From the NCBI GenBank assembly GCA_023678885.1, contig CM042955.1, positions 23,261,835 through 23,325,834 of the forward strand: a DNA stretch of 64,000 nt, in the 5' to 3' direction. Below the pieces are notes generated by a model. The model searched no databases and was not told the DNA's origin. It worked only from the letters and a program-made list of their open reading frames with translations. This stretch comes from Pogostemon cablin (Eukaryota; Streptophyta; Magnoliopsida; Lamiales; Lamiaceae). The translations under genes and the position numbers were made by a program. Every line of letters starts with the position of its first letter. The stretch's first letter is position 1. Below are positions 1 through 9,789 of the stretch, in pieces.

Positions 1-330
1 CGTAAACCATTCAACAAGGCCTCATACTCCGCTTTGTTATTGGTAGCCTTGAATCCAAACTTTATAGCTGATGAGAACTTTCCCAATGATGGGCTTTCCA
101 GCACAATCCCGGCACCCAAGGCTAAAGCTATGGTAGAACCATCCACATATAGCTTCCATGGTTCTTCCACTTTACTCTCCGAAGGAAATGGTAGGGTTAG
201 TTCCACCATAAAATCTGCTAAAGCCTGTGCTTTTATGGTGGGTCTTGGGGCGTACATGATATCGTACTGTCCCAATTCCACTGACCAGTTTAAAAGCCTT
301 CCAGCCGCATCAGTTATTTGCAATACTTGA
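1..330 (-). pseudogene. pol: Second RNase H-like domain (aRNH) of the Tat-like pol, partial
   Basis: The minus strand reads through a phrase with ATNNKAEYEALLNGL near positions 10-60. This is the conserved segment of the extra RNase H-like domain that follows RT-RNase H in Tat elements. The domain is cut by the window edge. A long open frame on the plus strand over the same bases is an antisense shadow. The domain is thought to belong to the reverse-transcription machinery. Whether this copy keeps every catalytic residue cannot be judged from the partial sequence. Confidence 0.7.
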
Positions 331-1696
331 CATAGCGGTAGGGCTGTTAGGACTTCGATTGTATGCTCCAAGAAGTAAGGTTTGATTTTTCTTGCACTCA
401 TGACCAATGCCAATGCCATCTTTTCCAACACCGGGTAGCGAAACTCTGCCTCTTTTAAACCCTGGCTGATGTAGTATACTGGGGTACATTCTTTGTCTTC
501 TGTTTTGACTAGAACCGCACTCACTATGGTTCCAGAGGCTCCAATGTATAACTGTAGCTTTTTCCCCGGCGATGGCTTTGATAAGATCTTGGGATTGGAC
601 AATTCTTTCTTGATCTTATCAAAGGCTTCTTGACTTTCCTCTGTCCATTCAAACTTTTTCTTCTTTCTTAAGATATCGAAGAAGGGTTTGCACTTATCTG
701 AAGCTTTTGATATAAACTGACTCAACGCAGCTATCCTCCCAGTCAGATTCTGGACCTCTTTACCATGTTTCGGCGGCTGCATATCTAGTATAGCCTTTAC
801 CTTGGTCAGGTTCATCTCAATTCCCCTTTGACTGACAATATATCCCAGGAACTTTCCCGAGGATACCCCTAAGGTACACTTCTTGGGATTTAGCGTCATG
901 CCATATTCCCAAAAAATTGAAAAGACCTTGGCCAGATGCTTAAAGTGATCTTTCTTTTTTAAACTTTTTACAATGATATCATCAACATATACCTCCACGA
1001 ACCTTCCAATGACATCTCGAAACATTTTATTTACCAACCTCTAGTACATTGCTCTTGCATTTTTTAAACCAAAAGGCATGTTACACCAACAATATATTCC
1101 CCTACCTGCAAAAAATGCGGTATCCTCCTAATTGTCTGGATGCATGGGGATCAGATGATATCCTGAAAAAGCATCCATAAAGCTCATAATTTCGTGTCCC
1201 ACAGTGGAATCAACCAGCTTGTCTATAGCTGGTAAGGGATAACTATCCTTTGGGCATTGCTTATTAAGATCTGTAAAGTCCATGCAAAGTCTCCATGTAT
1301 TTGATGCCACCTTCTTGATCAACACCGGGTTTTGTACCTTTTTGGATATTCTACTTCTCGAATGAGTTTTTCCACCAATAGTCGTGTAACTTCGGCTTTC
1401 AAAGCATCATCTTTCTCAGGACTAAATTTTCTTTCCTTCTAATAAAAAGGTTGAGCTCGAGGATCTATATTCAAATGATGGCACGCATGTCGTGGATCTA
1501 CTCCTAGCTTAATCGTCGGATCCCAGATGAACACGTCTGAATTTTCCTTGAGTAAGACCATCATTTCATCTTTGTAGCATCCCTGTAGTGTCACTCCCAT
1601 CCTTACCTTAATCTCAGGATTCTCCTGATCAATTTGCATCTCAACGGTTTCTTCCCCTGCCGAGGACATTTCTGGCAATGTAACTCGGGGATCCAT
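330..1696 (-). pseudogene. pol: Reverse transcriptase and RNase H of the Tat-like pol, with stops and frameshifts
   Basis: From right to left on the minus strand: a linker ending DVFIWDPTIKLGVDP (1439-1696), the RT fingers with KWR-like and DFTDLNKQCPKDSYPLP motifs (1128-1325), the catalytic box YVDDIIVKS (about 960-1000), the thumb, then RNase H with the phrase YYISQGLKEAEFRYPVLEK (about 380-500). The catalytic YVDD is present. The frame is lost in several places: TAG just after HPDN near 1128, another TAG just before RLVNKMF near 1040, and a frameshift near 1330 between the REVEYP motif and LIKKV. The enzyme would copy the element RNA into DNA; this copy cannot encode it. RNase H merges into the aRNH domain on its left. 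Confidence 0.85.
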
Positions 1697-1755
1697 CTAA
1701 GGAAGTACTGGATCCTCCATCAATTGAGAAATATCTTTGTATGATGGAATCTTTT

Positions 1756-2420
1756 TCACATTTTCCCCTTCTCGAGGATGCTTCTCCTTACCCACTTTGC
1801 CCTTGGTTCAACATCCATTATATCTTCAAAAGTAAGCATCTCAAAATTAGGATCATAGCAGTTCAAACCCTCCATCTTTTCTAGGAACAAACATTCCCGA
1901 GCCATCTTTTGATCTCCAATTAAGGTGGCTATCCGTCCATATTTATTTTGAAACTTTAGACACTGATGAAGCATAGACTGGACAGCACCAAAAGTGTGGA
2001 TGAATGGTCTTCCTATTATGCAATTATAGGATGAGACACGATCCACTACCTTGAAGTTGATAGAGTACAAGACTTGCACCTTTCCATCGGAACTTTTAAC
2101 TTGAACCATTAAATCTACCTCCTCCATTGGTTTGGTTACAGCATTGCCGAATCCCCGAATTTCATCATGACATGGACAACTGTATGGTGTCTGTCACCCT
2201 CCAATTTGTCAAAAACCTACTTGAAAATGATATTTGCGTATGCCCCTGTATCCACTAAGCATCTATGGACTTTTATCCCCGAGATATTTGCCGATATAAT
2301 CAAAGGATCAGTATGGGGATTTTTTACCCCATAGAAGTCCTCTTCCGTGAAGATGATATCCGGCCCTTCAACTGGATACGGAGAATAAACCCTTGATTCC
2401 TGCTGATCCAGTTCTCCCAT
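1756..2420 (-). pseudogene. pol: Aspartic protease region of the Tat-like element
   Basis: Two minus-strand open segments carry the retroviral-type aspartic protease. The active-site loop reads VDTGAYANIIF near 2220-2250, with the catalytic D-T-G. The C-terminal flap region reads SYNCIIGRPFIHTFGAV near 1990-2035, then a conserved HQCLKF and GDQ-ARECL tail. A stop and frame change between 2217 and 2127 separate the halves. The enzyme would process the Gag-Pol polyprotein inside virus-like particles. The neighbouring gag on the right and RT on the left give the expected order. Confidence 0.8.
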
Positions 2421-2459
2421 TTTTGCCTTCCTCTTTCTCTTTGATAATTCCGTAAGTGC

Positions 2460-4388
2460 CTAAGAAGTGCCAATATATTTTTCCTCCTGTTGGATCTCCA
2501 TCATATGGATTTTTCCAAGTGGATTATTCCTAGGTATTTGTATTTGAGCTGCTCCCGGGGGTGGTAATCCCGATGGTGGTGGAGGTAAATTTATTCTTTC
2601 TTGTGGTACCTCCTGCTGTCTACCATGATTTTGGAGATGATTTCCTCCTCCTCTAGGGCGATGTGCGGCTGGTGCCAATATCCCCTTTAGTCTTCCACTT
2701 TATATAGCCTTCATAGTTTATTTATCAGATCTCGGTAATGATCGATGTTACGTCCTGCATACTGATGATATTGGCAAAATCTCCTGGGATCTAACTGTCC
2801 CAGGGGTGCCTATATCTGGCGAGGTTCTCTCAGGATTTGTTGATTTCTCACATGATAGAAAATCTCCTCAACCGAGCATCTCGTTTCCTCCTGCAAGACT
2901 TGGATATTGGGTGGTTCCTTTGTATTCGTGAATGGCCTGAAGATTTCCAGGGTTTTGTATTCCTTCCTCCCTTGACTTACTGGTTTTTTTCTTGTTTTGC
3001 TCTTCTACTTTCTTTGCCAAAGCCAGGGTTTCCTCCGCCTGGCTGTATTCATTCGCCAAAGCCAAGAATGCCCCATATGTGGCTGGTGGTTTGAATTGTA
3101 CTGCTTTTCACAGTGTAGACTCAGGATGTAGTGGACCCATTGCGGTGACTAAATAGGCTTCATTACCCATGGGTTCCCCTTTGGCTCTTTGATTGTTGAA
3201 CGTCTAGAGAAAAACACGAATCGATTCATTTGCTCCCTGCTTAATGCTTGCCAGTTTGTGCTTTGGTTTCTTTACTATTCTTAGGTAGAAATATTGAGTA
3301 ATAAACGCACTCACCAGATAATCCCAACTTCCGATCGAATTTGGTGGCAGTGTAGAAAACCAATTATTAGCTTTGTTTCCCAAAGTTAAAGGAAACATGT
3401 GACACTGAGTCACCTCCGAACTCCCTTGAGCCCCCATCCAAGTAGGTATGTATTGACATGTTGGTATAGATCTGACTCACAATTGAATAAGGCTTCGTTG
3501 GGTACCTTAATCTTCATTTGCCTATGTGCCGAACGAATTTTCTCAGTAAATGGGGTTTTACCCAGATTCGCCTGAGAGCGTCCATCTTCTCCCAGTCGTT
3601 GCTTTTTCTCAAGATTCTCTACCCTTTTGAGCAAACGATTAACTATGGAAATATCCCCATGCTCCGTGGCTCTATCCCCTGGATTTACTGCGGGAACTCG
3701 TAGTTCATCTTTCGGCATGATGGAAAGTGGGGAACTGTGCATTCTCCTTGGGGGTACTGACTTTCTCTTTTTTGAGGCTTCCCCATATACTCGCCTATGT
3801 GGCGTTTCTCCAGACCCTTCAGCGTAAGGCTGGTGTTTCGACCCGTTTTGTCCTAGGCGATCATGCACTCTTCCTCGGGATGAATTGTTTACACTTTGCT
3901 CTGGTGGATTTTGTCGAGCCTGGGCCTCATTTATGACCCGTCGGGCATCCTTGGGTAGGGAATCCGCTCTCCTTTGCTCCGACACTTCCTTTCTTCGGTC
4001 GACATTCTCTCGAAGGTCTTCTACCGGGACTTCCCTGCGTCCATTAAGATCTTCACGTAGATTTTCCGCCAGAACATCTCTTCTCCGGTTGAGGTTGTCA
4101 CGTAGATCTTCGACTGGAGCTTGCTGTACATTTTCAAAGTTCAATCTCGTTGGAAGGACTGGATGAACGGCAAATTCATTGAACAACGACTGTAACTTTT
4201 CTTGAAATTCTCGGGTCTTTTCCAGATTGCCCAGGATAGGTATCTTCACTACCGTGGGAGGCGTACACATTGTTGGAACTACCGCAGGTACACCGGTGGT
4301 ATATTCGGGATCTAGACATGCACACTTCTAGAGCTTCGAACCACATGTCTTTGCCGACGGGTTCCTCCTGAAGAATAAAAGGATTCAT
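2460..4388 (-). pseudogene. gag: gag of the Tat-like element, fragmented
   Basis: Four minus-strand segments in different frames make up gag. The N-terminal part (3410-4270, with a start option at 4388) is rich in charged residues and contains a DLR-x-NLNRRR-type repeat: three near copies of a 15-20-residue arginine- and glutamate-rich unit. The capsid core (3204-3437) reads FPLTLGNKANNWFSTLPPNSI, the usual Retrotrans_gag motif. The C-terminal linker lies at 2868-3065 and 2460-2678 and is proline-rich. No zinc knuckle is obvious. The protein would form the particle shell. Frameshifts near 3430 and 2860 and stops between segments make it non-functional. Confidence 0.8.
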
Positions 4389-4441
4389 CTCCGTCCATCA
4401 TCTTTCTTGAAAACAAAATCAGGTGTAAAACTTGAATGAGT

Positions 4442-4459
4442 TTTCCACATATGGTGCCA
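4442..4459 (-). promoter_or_regulatory. Primer-binding site of the Tat-like element
   Basis: On the minus strand the 18 bases read TGGCACCATATGTGGAAA, starting one base inside the LTR. Plant Tat elements commonly have TGGCGCC-type leaders at this place, so I read it as a diverged tRNA primer-binding site. The tRNA cannot be named safely. Confidence 0.55.
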
Positions 4460-4460
4460 A

Positions 4461-5024
4461 TGTTGTGGTCAGTTTTCGTCAAGATGACTCCAACATAACC
4501 CAACCAAGAGTTGATGGATCAAAGAAGGAATTGGATCAAAGAAAAGATAGATTTTTTGTTACTCATTGTTGTATTTTTTTTAATAGATTGTGTGTTATAT
4601 CATTTTTCACCACCTCTCCCCTATATGGGAGTTGATTCCTTACTTCATTCTAGATTATTCTTTTCAATGAATGATTGACAAGTGTCCTATTCTAGAATCA
4701 TCCCATAACAGATTTGATGCCTTTTTTGGTGTTCTTGTACCTCATTGGTTAATATAGAATTTCTGCCTAACAAATAGTTGGGGACCACCATTTCATATCC
4801 TTGTTATCATCCCTGTTCTTCTGCTGCCAGTCTTCACTGGATTCCTTCGGAGACCAGGGGTTATTTCCCAGGGTTAGCCAGTAGTTATTCCCTGATTTGC
4901 GCACTTTATTATCCTCGGGATAAAGAAGATAAGCCTGGGCTCACTTCATCTTCCCCGTCTCTTGGGCCTGCTTTATTGGACCTTTTTAATATCTAGAATT
5001 GAGTCGAGTATTTATCCCATAACA
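4461..5024 (-). repeat. LTR of the Tat-like element (564 bp)
   Basis: The segment starts TGTTGTGG and ends CCCATAACA on the plus strand, giving TG...CA ends and an imperfect inverted terminal repeat. It abuts a primer-binding site on its left and, on the minus strand, a polypurine-like tract on its right. It would act as 5' LTR and promoter for the element to its left. No target duplication can be checked because the other end is outside the window. Confidence 0.65.
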
Positions 5025-5230
5025 CTAGCCCCTCAAGCTCGGAAAATGACGTGTAACAAGATTATTCGAGGTTGAAACCTCAGTTAGATTTTTCATTTCC
5101 TCTTACAACATTTTTCTTTCCGCTGGTCTTTACAAGTGGCCCAACTCCAACCCAACTGTTCATCCCTCTTTTTCCGCCTTTATCGTTCTGTTCCTCTTTC
5201 TACTTCTTCGTATTTTGCCGTCATCTCCGA
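5025..5230 (-). repeat. PPT-like segment and 3' internal remnant of a second Tat-like copy
   Basis: Immediately outside the LTR at 5024 the minus strand reads CCGAGCTTGAGGGGCTAG (5025-5042), a purine-rich tract of the kind that precedes a 3' LTR. The rest, to about 5230, is non-coding and resembles the 3' untranslated part of such elements. The LTR at 4461-5024 therefore has internal-type sequence on both sides. Confidence 0.45.
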
Positions 5231-5990
5231 TGTGTGCATTGACCGGACCGTCAAAAGATTCAACATCTCCTAAAAATTCTAAGTCTCACCATAATCATCT
5301 AAAGTATAATTTAGGCTGTTATGATGTTGTGATAATTCCTCTTCGATTTTAATCACAAAACAAGCCCCATCAATAACACATTGGATGTTAACCTATACTT
5401 ATCTCATCCTCATGCTCAACTTTATCCTTGCGGCATCGAGTATGTTCCTTTCCTTTGTATTTGAATGAGGTTATCCTGTGTACCCTTAATAAGAAGGTAT
5501 CTTCCTCCCATCGTGATAATATTAAGCTTACCATCACATTCACTTTGTATCTCTCTTGCTTAAGGTACCCTGTGTAGCTGTTGGCCAACCATTTTCTATC
5601 TTCCATAGTTGATTGAAATACCACTTTGTTCTCATTTATAATCAATTCCTCCACTGGTTGCTTGTTAGTCTCCTTGCTCTTTAGATTGCCCTAAATAACG
5701 GATATATTCTTTCTTCTTATACTCTCCAGAGAAACTGACTTGTTTCTCTGAAGCCATTGCTCTGGATTTCATATTTTCTGTCATAATCTCTTCCCTCTCA
5801 AATCTGGGGATGTAAGCTCTGACTTTATAGCTTCCTATCCATGTTTTGTTCAATTCATATAGAGTATCTTCCACATTCTTAATACAATCTAATCTAACGA
5901 ATCCAAAAGCATTGCCTTTCTTGTTTTTTTTCTTGGGACAGAAAATGTCACTAACTATCCCAATTTCCTTCAACTTAATCCACATTGGAT
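5230..5990 (-). pseudogene. LINE-type ORF1 remnant with an RNA recognition motif
   Basis: The right part (5665-5985) encodes an RRM-like fold: a run ending in IGIVSDIF (RNP2-like region), then KKGNAFGFVRLD (RNP1-like) and VEDTLYELNKTWIGSYKVRAYIPRF. The left part (5388-5654) continues with WLANSYTGYLKQERYKVNV and a second beta-rich unit, and traces run on to about 5230. This order matches the ORF1-type proteins of plant L1-like LINEs, which bind the element RNA. A stop near 5655 and frame changes show it is dead. No endonuclease or RT domain follows. A host RRM gene fragment is a less likely alternative. Confidence 0.55.
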
Positions 5991-6131
5991 TCAGATCACA
6001 ATCACTTTACAGTGGGTTTGGGTTTTCCTAAGGTTGGGTCGATTTAGTTGCCTTGCCGGTGGTCTCTCGGAATGAAGGTTAACTACCCGTTTCCCTCTTC
6101 TCACCTCTCTCTCCATTCACCCTAAATACTA

Positions 6132-6403
6132 CTCCCTTCGTCCTGACTTCAACTTCACACTTTCCGTTTTGGTCCGTCCCAAATTCAACTTCACACTTCT
6201 ATAAAAGGAAAAAGCAACAAACTAATATCCCTCTAACATACTTTAATTTCAAATTTGTCATCACCTTTTAACACATATAACATACTTTATCATTTATTTA
6301 TTACCCAAAAATACTATACTACCCTCAAAAGTAAGTTAAAAAGTGACTTTTCTTAAACTCCGTATCTACAGTAAACGTGAACTTGAATTTGGGACGGAGA
6401 GAG
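6132..6403. mobile_element. Stowaway/mariner-type MITE (272 bp)
   Basis: Starts CTCCCTTCGTCCTGACTTCAA and ends with its imperfect inverse TTGAATTTGGGACGGAGAGAG, flanked by TA on both sides (6130-6131 and 6404-6405). The CTCCCTCCGT-type ends and TA duplication are typical of plant Stowaway-like MITEs. There is no coding capacity. Confidence 0.75.
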
Positions 6404-6475
6404 TACATCCGTTCATTTATAATTTAGTTTTTGTCTATTTCAAAAATAAACAGCTAATATCTTTAATCACAAATT

Positions 6476-6703
6476 CTCTTGTAAGACGAGTTATTTGTGA
6501 TTCGGGTTATTTGTGAGACGGGTTATTGCATAGATAAAATATGTTAAATGGTTCTTAAAGTATATTTTTTTTAAAATATGCATGATCGTATAATTTTAAC
6601 ATACTATAATATGATTTATTATTAACATATTTTAACTACAAATAAACATACTTTACTTATACAATAAAATACTTTAGTGATGGGTCGACTCATTTCACAA
6701 GAG
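6476..6703. mobile_element. MITE-like repeat with GTCGACC ends, copy 1
   Basis: Left end CTCTTGTAAGACGAG and right end, inverted, CTCTTGTGAAATGAGTCGACC form an imperfect terminal inverted repeat. The body (tatgttaaatggt...) matches 10531-10785 and 13091-13300. It is non-coding and the superfamily is not assigned. Confidence 0.5.
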
Positions 6704-6970
6704 TGTCTTCCTTTTAATTTGTCAAGATATATTCGTTAATATAAATATAATAATTAAATTAAATTAAGTATTACTCTTTAATTAGATTAAACAAAATTAG
6801 AAAATTTTATGAAAATCTTATGGATATTATATACTCTGACTCATCTAAATGGTTACATATTATTATTTTAAGCATCTCATTTAAATAATTATATTTCTTT
6901 TTAAGTAAATGTACAAAATAATTAATGTATCTTTATATGGGTTACACAATACTGATGCACCCTAACATTA

Positions 6971-7160
6971 AAGGCAAAAACTTGTGTGAGACTGTTTACA
7001 TGAGACGGCCAATAAGTAATAACTTATATAAAAGAAAATGATAATAAATTAATGAAAAGTGATAATGCTAATTCATGAACAATTTATAATATAAATAAAA
7101 GTGATAACATTTTATAGCGAAAGTGATAACTATTTTATAAAGTGAAAAATGGTTTCACGC
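6971..7160 (+). mobile_element. MITE-like repeat, orientation 1 of an inverted pair
   Basis: Begins aaggcaaaaacttgtgtgag and ends near ggtttcacgc. The same sequence occurs inverted at 7578-7766, with related copies at 59325-59515 and a fragment at about 61850-61960. It sits inside a duplicated AT-rich block that lacks it in the other copy, which supports insertion. Confidence 0.5.
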
Positions 7161-7577
7161 AAAATCTACCCAATATTAAAATATTATTATATATTTTTTA
7201 ATTTACTATTAAAATATTATAATTTTTTATCTTTGTATAAATAGTATACATAATTATTAAGGCGGGATGAAGTGAGTCTTTTAAGTTGGAAATTAGAAAA
7301 TATAATATTATGTCACTCATATATTTTTGAGATTTAAGTTGAGGATCAATTTTAAATTTATGAAGAGCATTACCATTTTATATCCTATAAAAAGAATTAT
7401 TTTTTAATCAAATCGAATCAAATTAAAACATTTAACGGTAATACACCGTGTCAAAAGTCGAATGGAACCGTATCAAAACGTAGTGAAATGAAAAACTAAA
7501 TAAAAATATGCTTTATTAAAACTAAATAATAATATAATTATTATTTATTATAATAAAATATTATACCCTTATATACT

Positions 7578-7766
7578 TTGTGTAAAATAGTTATTATTTT
7601 CACTATAAAACATTATCACTTTTGCTATAAAACGTTATCCCTTTTTATTTATACTATAAATTGTTCACGAATTTACATTATCACTTTTCATTAATTTATT
7701 ATCACTTTCTTTTATACAAGTTTTCACTTTCTGATGTGAGACGATCTCACACAAGTCTTTGCCTTA
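7578..7766 (-). mobile_element. MITE-like repeat, orientation 2 of an inverted pair
   Basis: Reverse-complement copy of 6971-7160, ending cacacaagtctttgcctt. The pair, about 420 bp apart, could form a long hairpin if transcribed. Non-coding. Confidence 0.5.
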
Positions 7767-8281
7767 AATTAAATATTACTTTTTGATTAAATTAAACAAA
7801 ATCAGAATATTTTATGAAAATCTTATAGATAGTGTATACTCCCCAACTCATCTAAATGGTTACATGTTATTATTCCAAACGTCCCCTGTAAATAGCTACT
7901 AGTATTATGCCCCGTGCATTGCACGGAAAAATACGTTAATTTTAAATTAAATTAATATAATTTTTAAATTTAAATAAGTAAAAAATTAAAATAAAATATA
8001 AATATATAAATTTCTTTTGTTAAATATGATAAGTAAGTAGATAATAATATATATTAAGTTAATTAATAATTTTATATTAATTAAATAATTTTAATAATGC
8101 AAATTATTTTGAGAACATATAACATTATATATTAGATTTTATCCTTTTAAATGATATATTATAATATTTGTCTCATGCATTACACAAAAAAGCCATCAAT
8201 TTTAAACTAAATTAATTTAATTTATAATTCACATGAATAAAAAAAATATAATATAAAATATAAATATACACCTATCAATTA

Positions 8282-8374
8282 CTCCCTCCGTCTCGGTCAA
8301 ACTGCACCGTTTGACTGCATAAAACTCTCACAAAAGTTACAGTAAACGGTGCAATATGGGCGGGACGGAGGGAG
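8282..8374. mobile_element. Very short Stowaway-type MITE (93 bp)
   Basis: Starts CTCCCTCCGTCTCGGTC and ends GGGCGGGACGGAGGGAG, flanked by TA at 8280-8281 and 8375-8376. Internal arms also pair (aaactgcaccgttt against aaacggtgca), so almost the whole element is a hairpin. Confidence 0.75.
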
Positions 8375-9502
8375 TAATAAAATATAATAATCATGATTTT
8401 GACCAACTGTATAATAATATATAAAAATAAATTAATAATCAAATAATTTTAAAAGGTAAATTATTTTTGTAAAATCATTGCATATTAAAAAAAATTATTA
8501 TTTACATGATAAACTATTACATTTCAAATTAATAAATTAATATTCTTTTAAATAATATTAAATAATTATTTGTCTTCGAATTTGCTATTTTATGAATTTT
8601 TATATTTTTATTGAGATAAATTAAAATTTATAGTGAATTGATATAAAAGATTACTCATCAAATCAAATAGAAACCCATAAAAAGAATATGTATTGAATTG
8701 TTGAGTAATTATATATTATTATAATAATTAAATTAATTAATCATAATCAATTTAACAAAGAAATAGAATAAATAATAGAATTCATATTTATGATAATTGT
8801 TACCATTAAAGCGATAAATAATTAATACACATAAAAGTTTTCTTAATATTTAATACTAACATAAATATGACATGTTATGTAATTAAATAAACAAACAATA
8901 TTTAAAAATGTCATATAAGTATTTAAACTCTATATAAATTTGACACATGGCACAAACAATTTTGGAGACGACACGTGTACATACAAACTCCAAATTAATA
9001 TATTTAAAATATTTCTTTTTTAAGTAAAACAAAACAATTAATGAATCTTTATTTGGGTTACACAATACTGATGCACACAATATTGATGCATCCCAACGTT
9101 AAAATGATGTAACCTAATATTAAAATATTATTATATATTTTTATTTACTATTAAAGTGTTATAATTCTTAATATTTGTGTAAAAAACATACATATTTATT
9201 AAGGTGGGATGAAGTGAATATATATTTTTAAGTTGAAAATTAGGAGATATAATATTGTGTGCACTCCTATAAGATACATTTTTTAGATTTTACGTAGGAC
9301 TAATTTTAAATTTATGAAAAGTATTGCATTACTATTTTATATTCTATCAAAAGACTTTTTTTAATCAAATCGAATAAAATTGAAAATCTCCATTAAATCG
9401 TATTAAATATAAGAAAAATTGTACAATTATCTGATATTAAATTTTCTATTTATAAAAGGCAAAAAGTCAGGTGTGTTCCTATATGAACACAACCCTTCTC
9501 CC

Positions 9503-9647
9503 GTGGTGGACCTACGTTGAAGGCGGGGCACTAGCCCCTAAGATTTTAAATATTTTTACTATATATGTGATAAATGGAGTCAAACAATGAAGTAGCCTAG
9601 TAAATTTCCCATCAAGATGAGGTTGTGAGGTTGCAGGTCCGCCACTG
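9503..9647. mobile_element. Small hAT-type MITE (145 bp)
   Basis: Left end GTGGTGGACCTACGTT and inverted right end CAGTGGCGGACCTGCAACC form imperfect inverted ends like those of plant hAT elements (ggcggacctacgt type). The flanks CTTCTCCC (9495-9502) and CTCCTCCC (9648-9655) agree at 7 of 8 positions, fitting an 8-bp hAT target duplication. Non-coding. Confidence 0.6.
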
Positions 9648-9789
9648 CTCCTCCCTCGTATTCAATTTAAACTTACAACCCCTTTTTTTTTTCATATTCT
9701 ATTTAAATTTATATATTGTTAGGGATCTAAATTGCAAAAGGGACACGGTGTCCTCAGGGCACAAGAGCCTTATTCTTTATAAAAATCAT

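Larger units (their letters stand above)
1..5024 (-). mobile_element. Decayed Ty3/gypsy retrotransposon, Tat-like lineage, 5' part
   Basis: Read on the minus strand, the order is LTR (4461-5024), primer-binding site, gag, protease, reverse transcriptase, RNase H and a second RNase H-like domain, running off the left edge of the window. Integrase and the other LTR lie outside. The second RNase H-like domain and the motif DFTDLNKQCPKDSYPLP in the reverse transcriptase are characteristic of the Tat lineage as I know it. Every domain is recognisable, but the reading frame is broken many times by stops and frameshifts, so no polyprotein can be made. The lineage call is from motif recognition, not a tree. 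Confidence 0.85.
6704..9480. repeat. AT-rich non-coding stretch with duplicated blocks
   Basis: No coding region is visible. A block at about 6900-7300 (with the phrases gggttacacaatactgatgca and aaggcgggatgaagtgag) is repeated at about 9040-9240, the first copy being interrupted by the MITE at 6971-7160. A further related block lies at 7760-7900. Base composition is strongly AT-biased throughout. Confidence 0.5.

Noticed and set aside
34..330. 98-codon plus-strand frame at the left edge
   Set aside because: Antisense to the RNase H-like domain of the Tat element, which has recognisable motifs on the minus strand.
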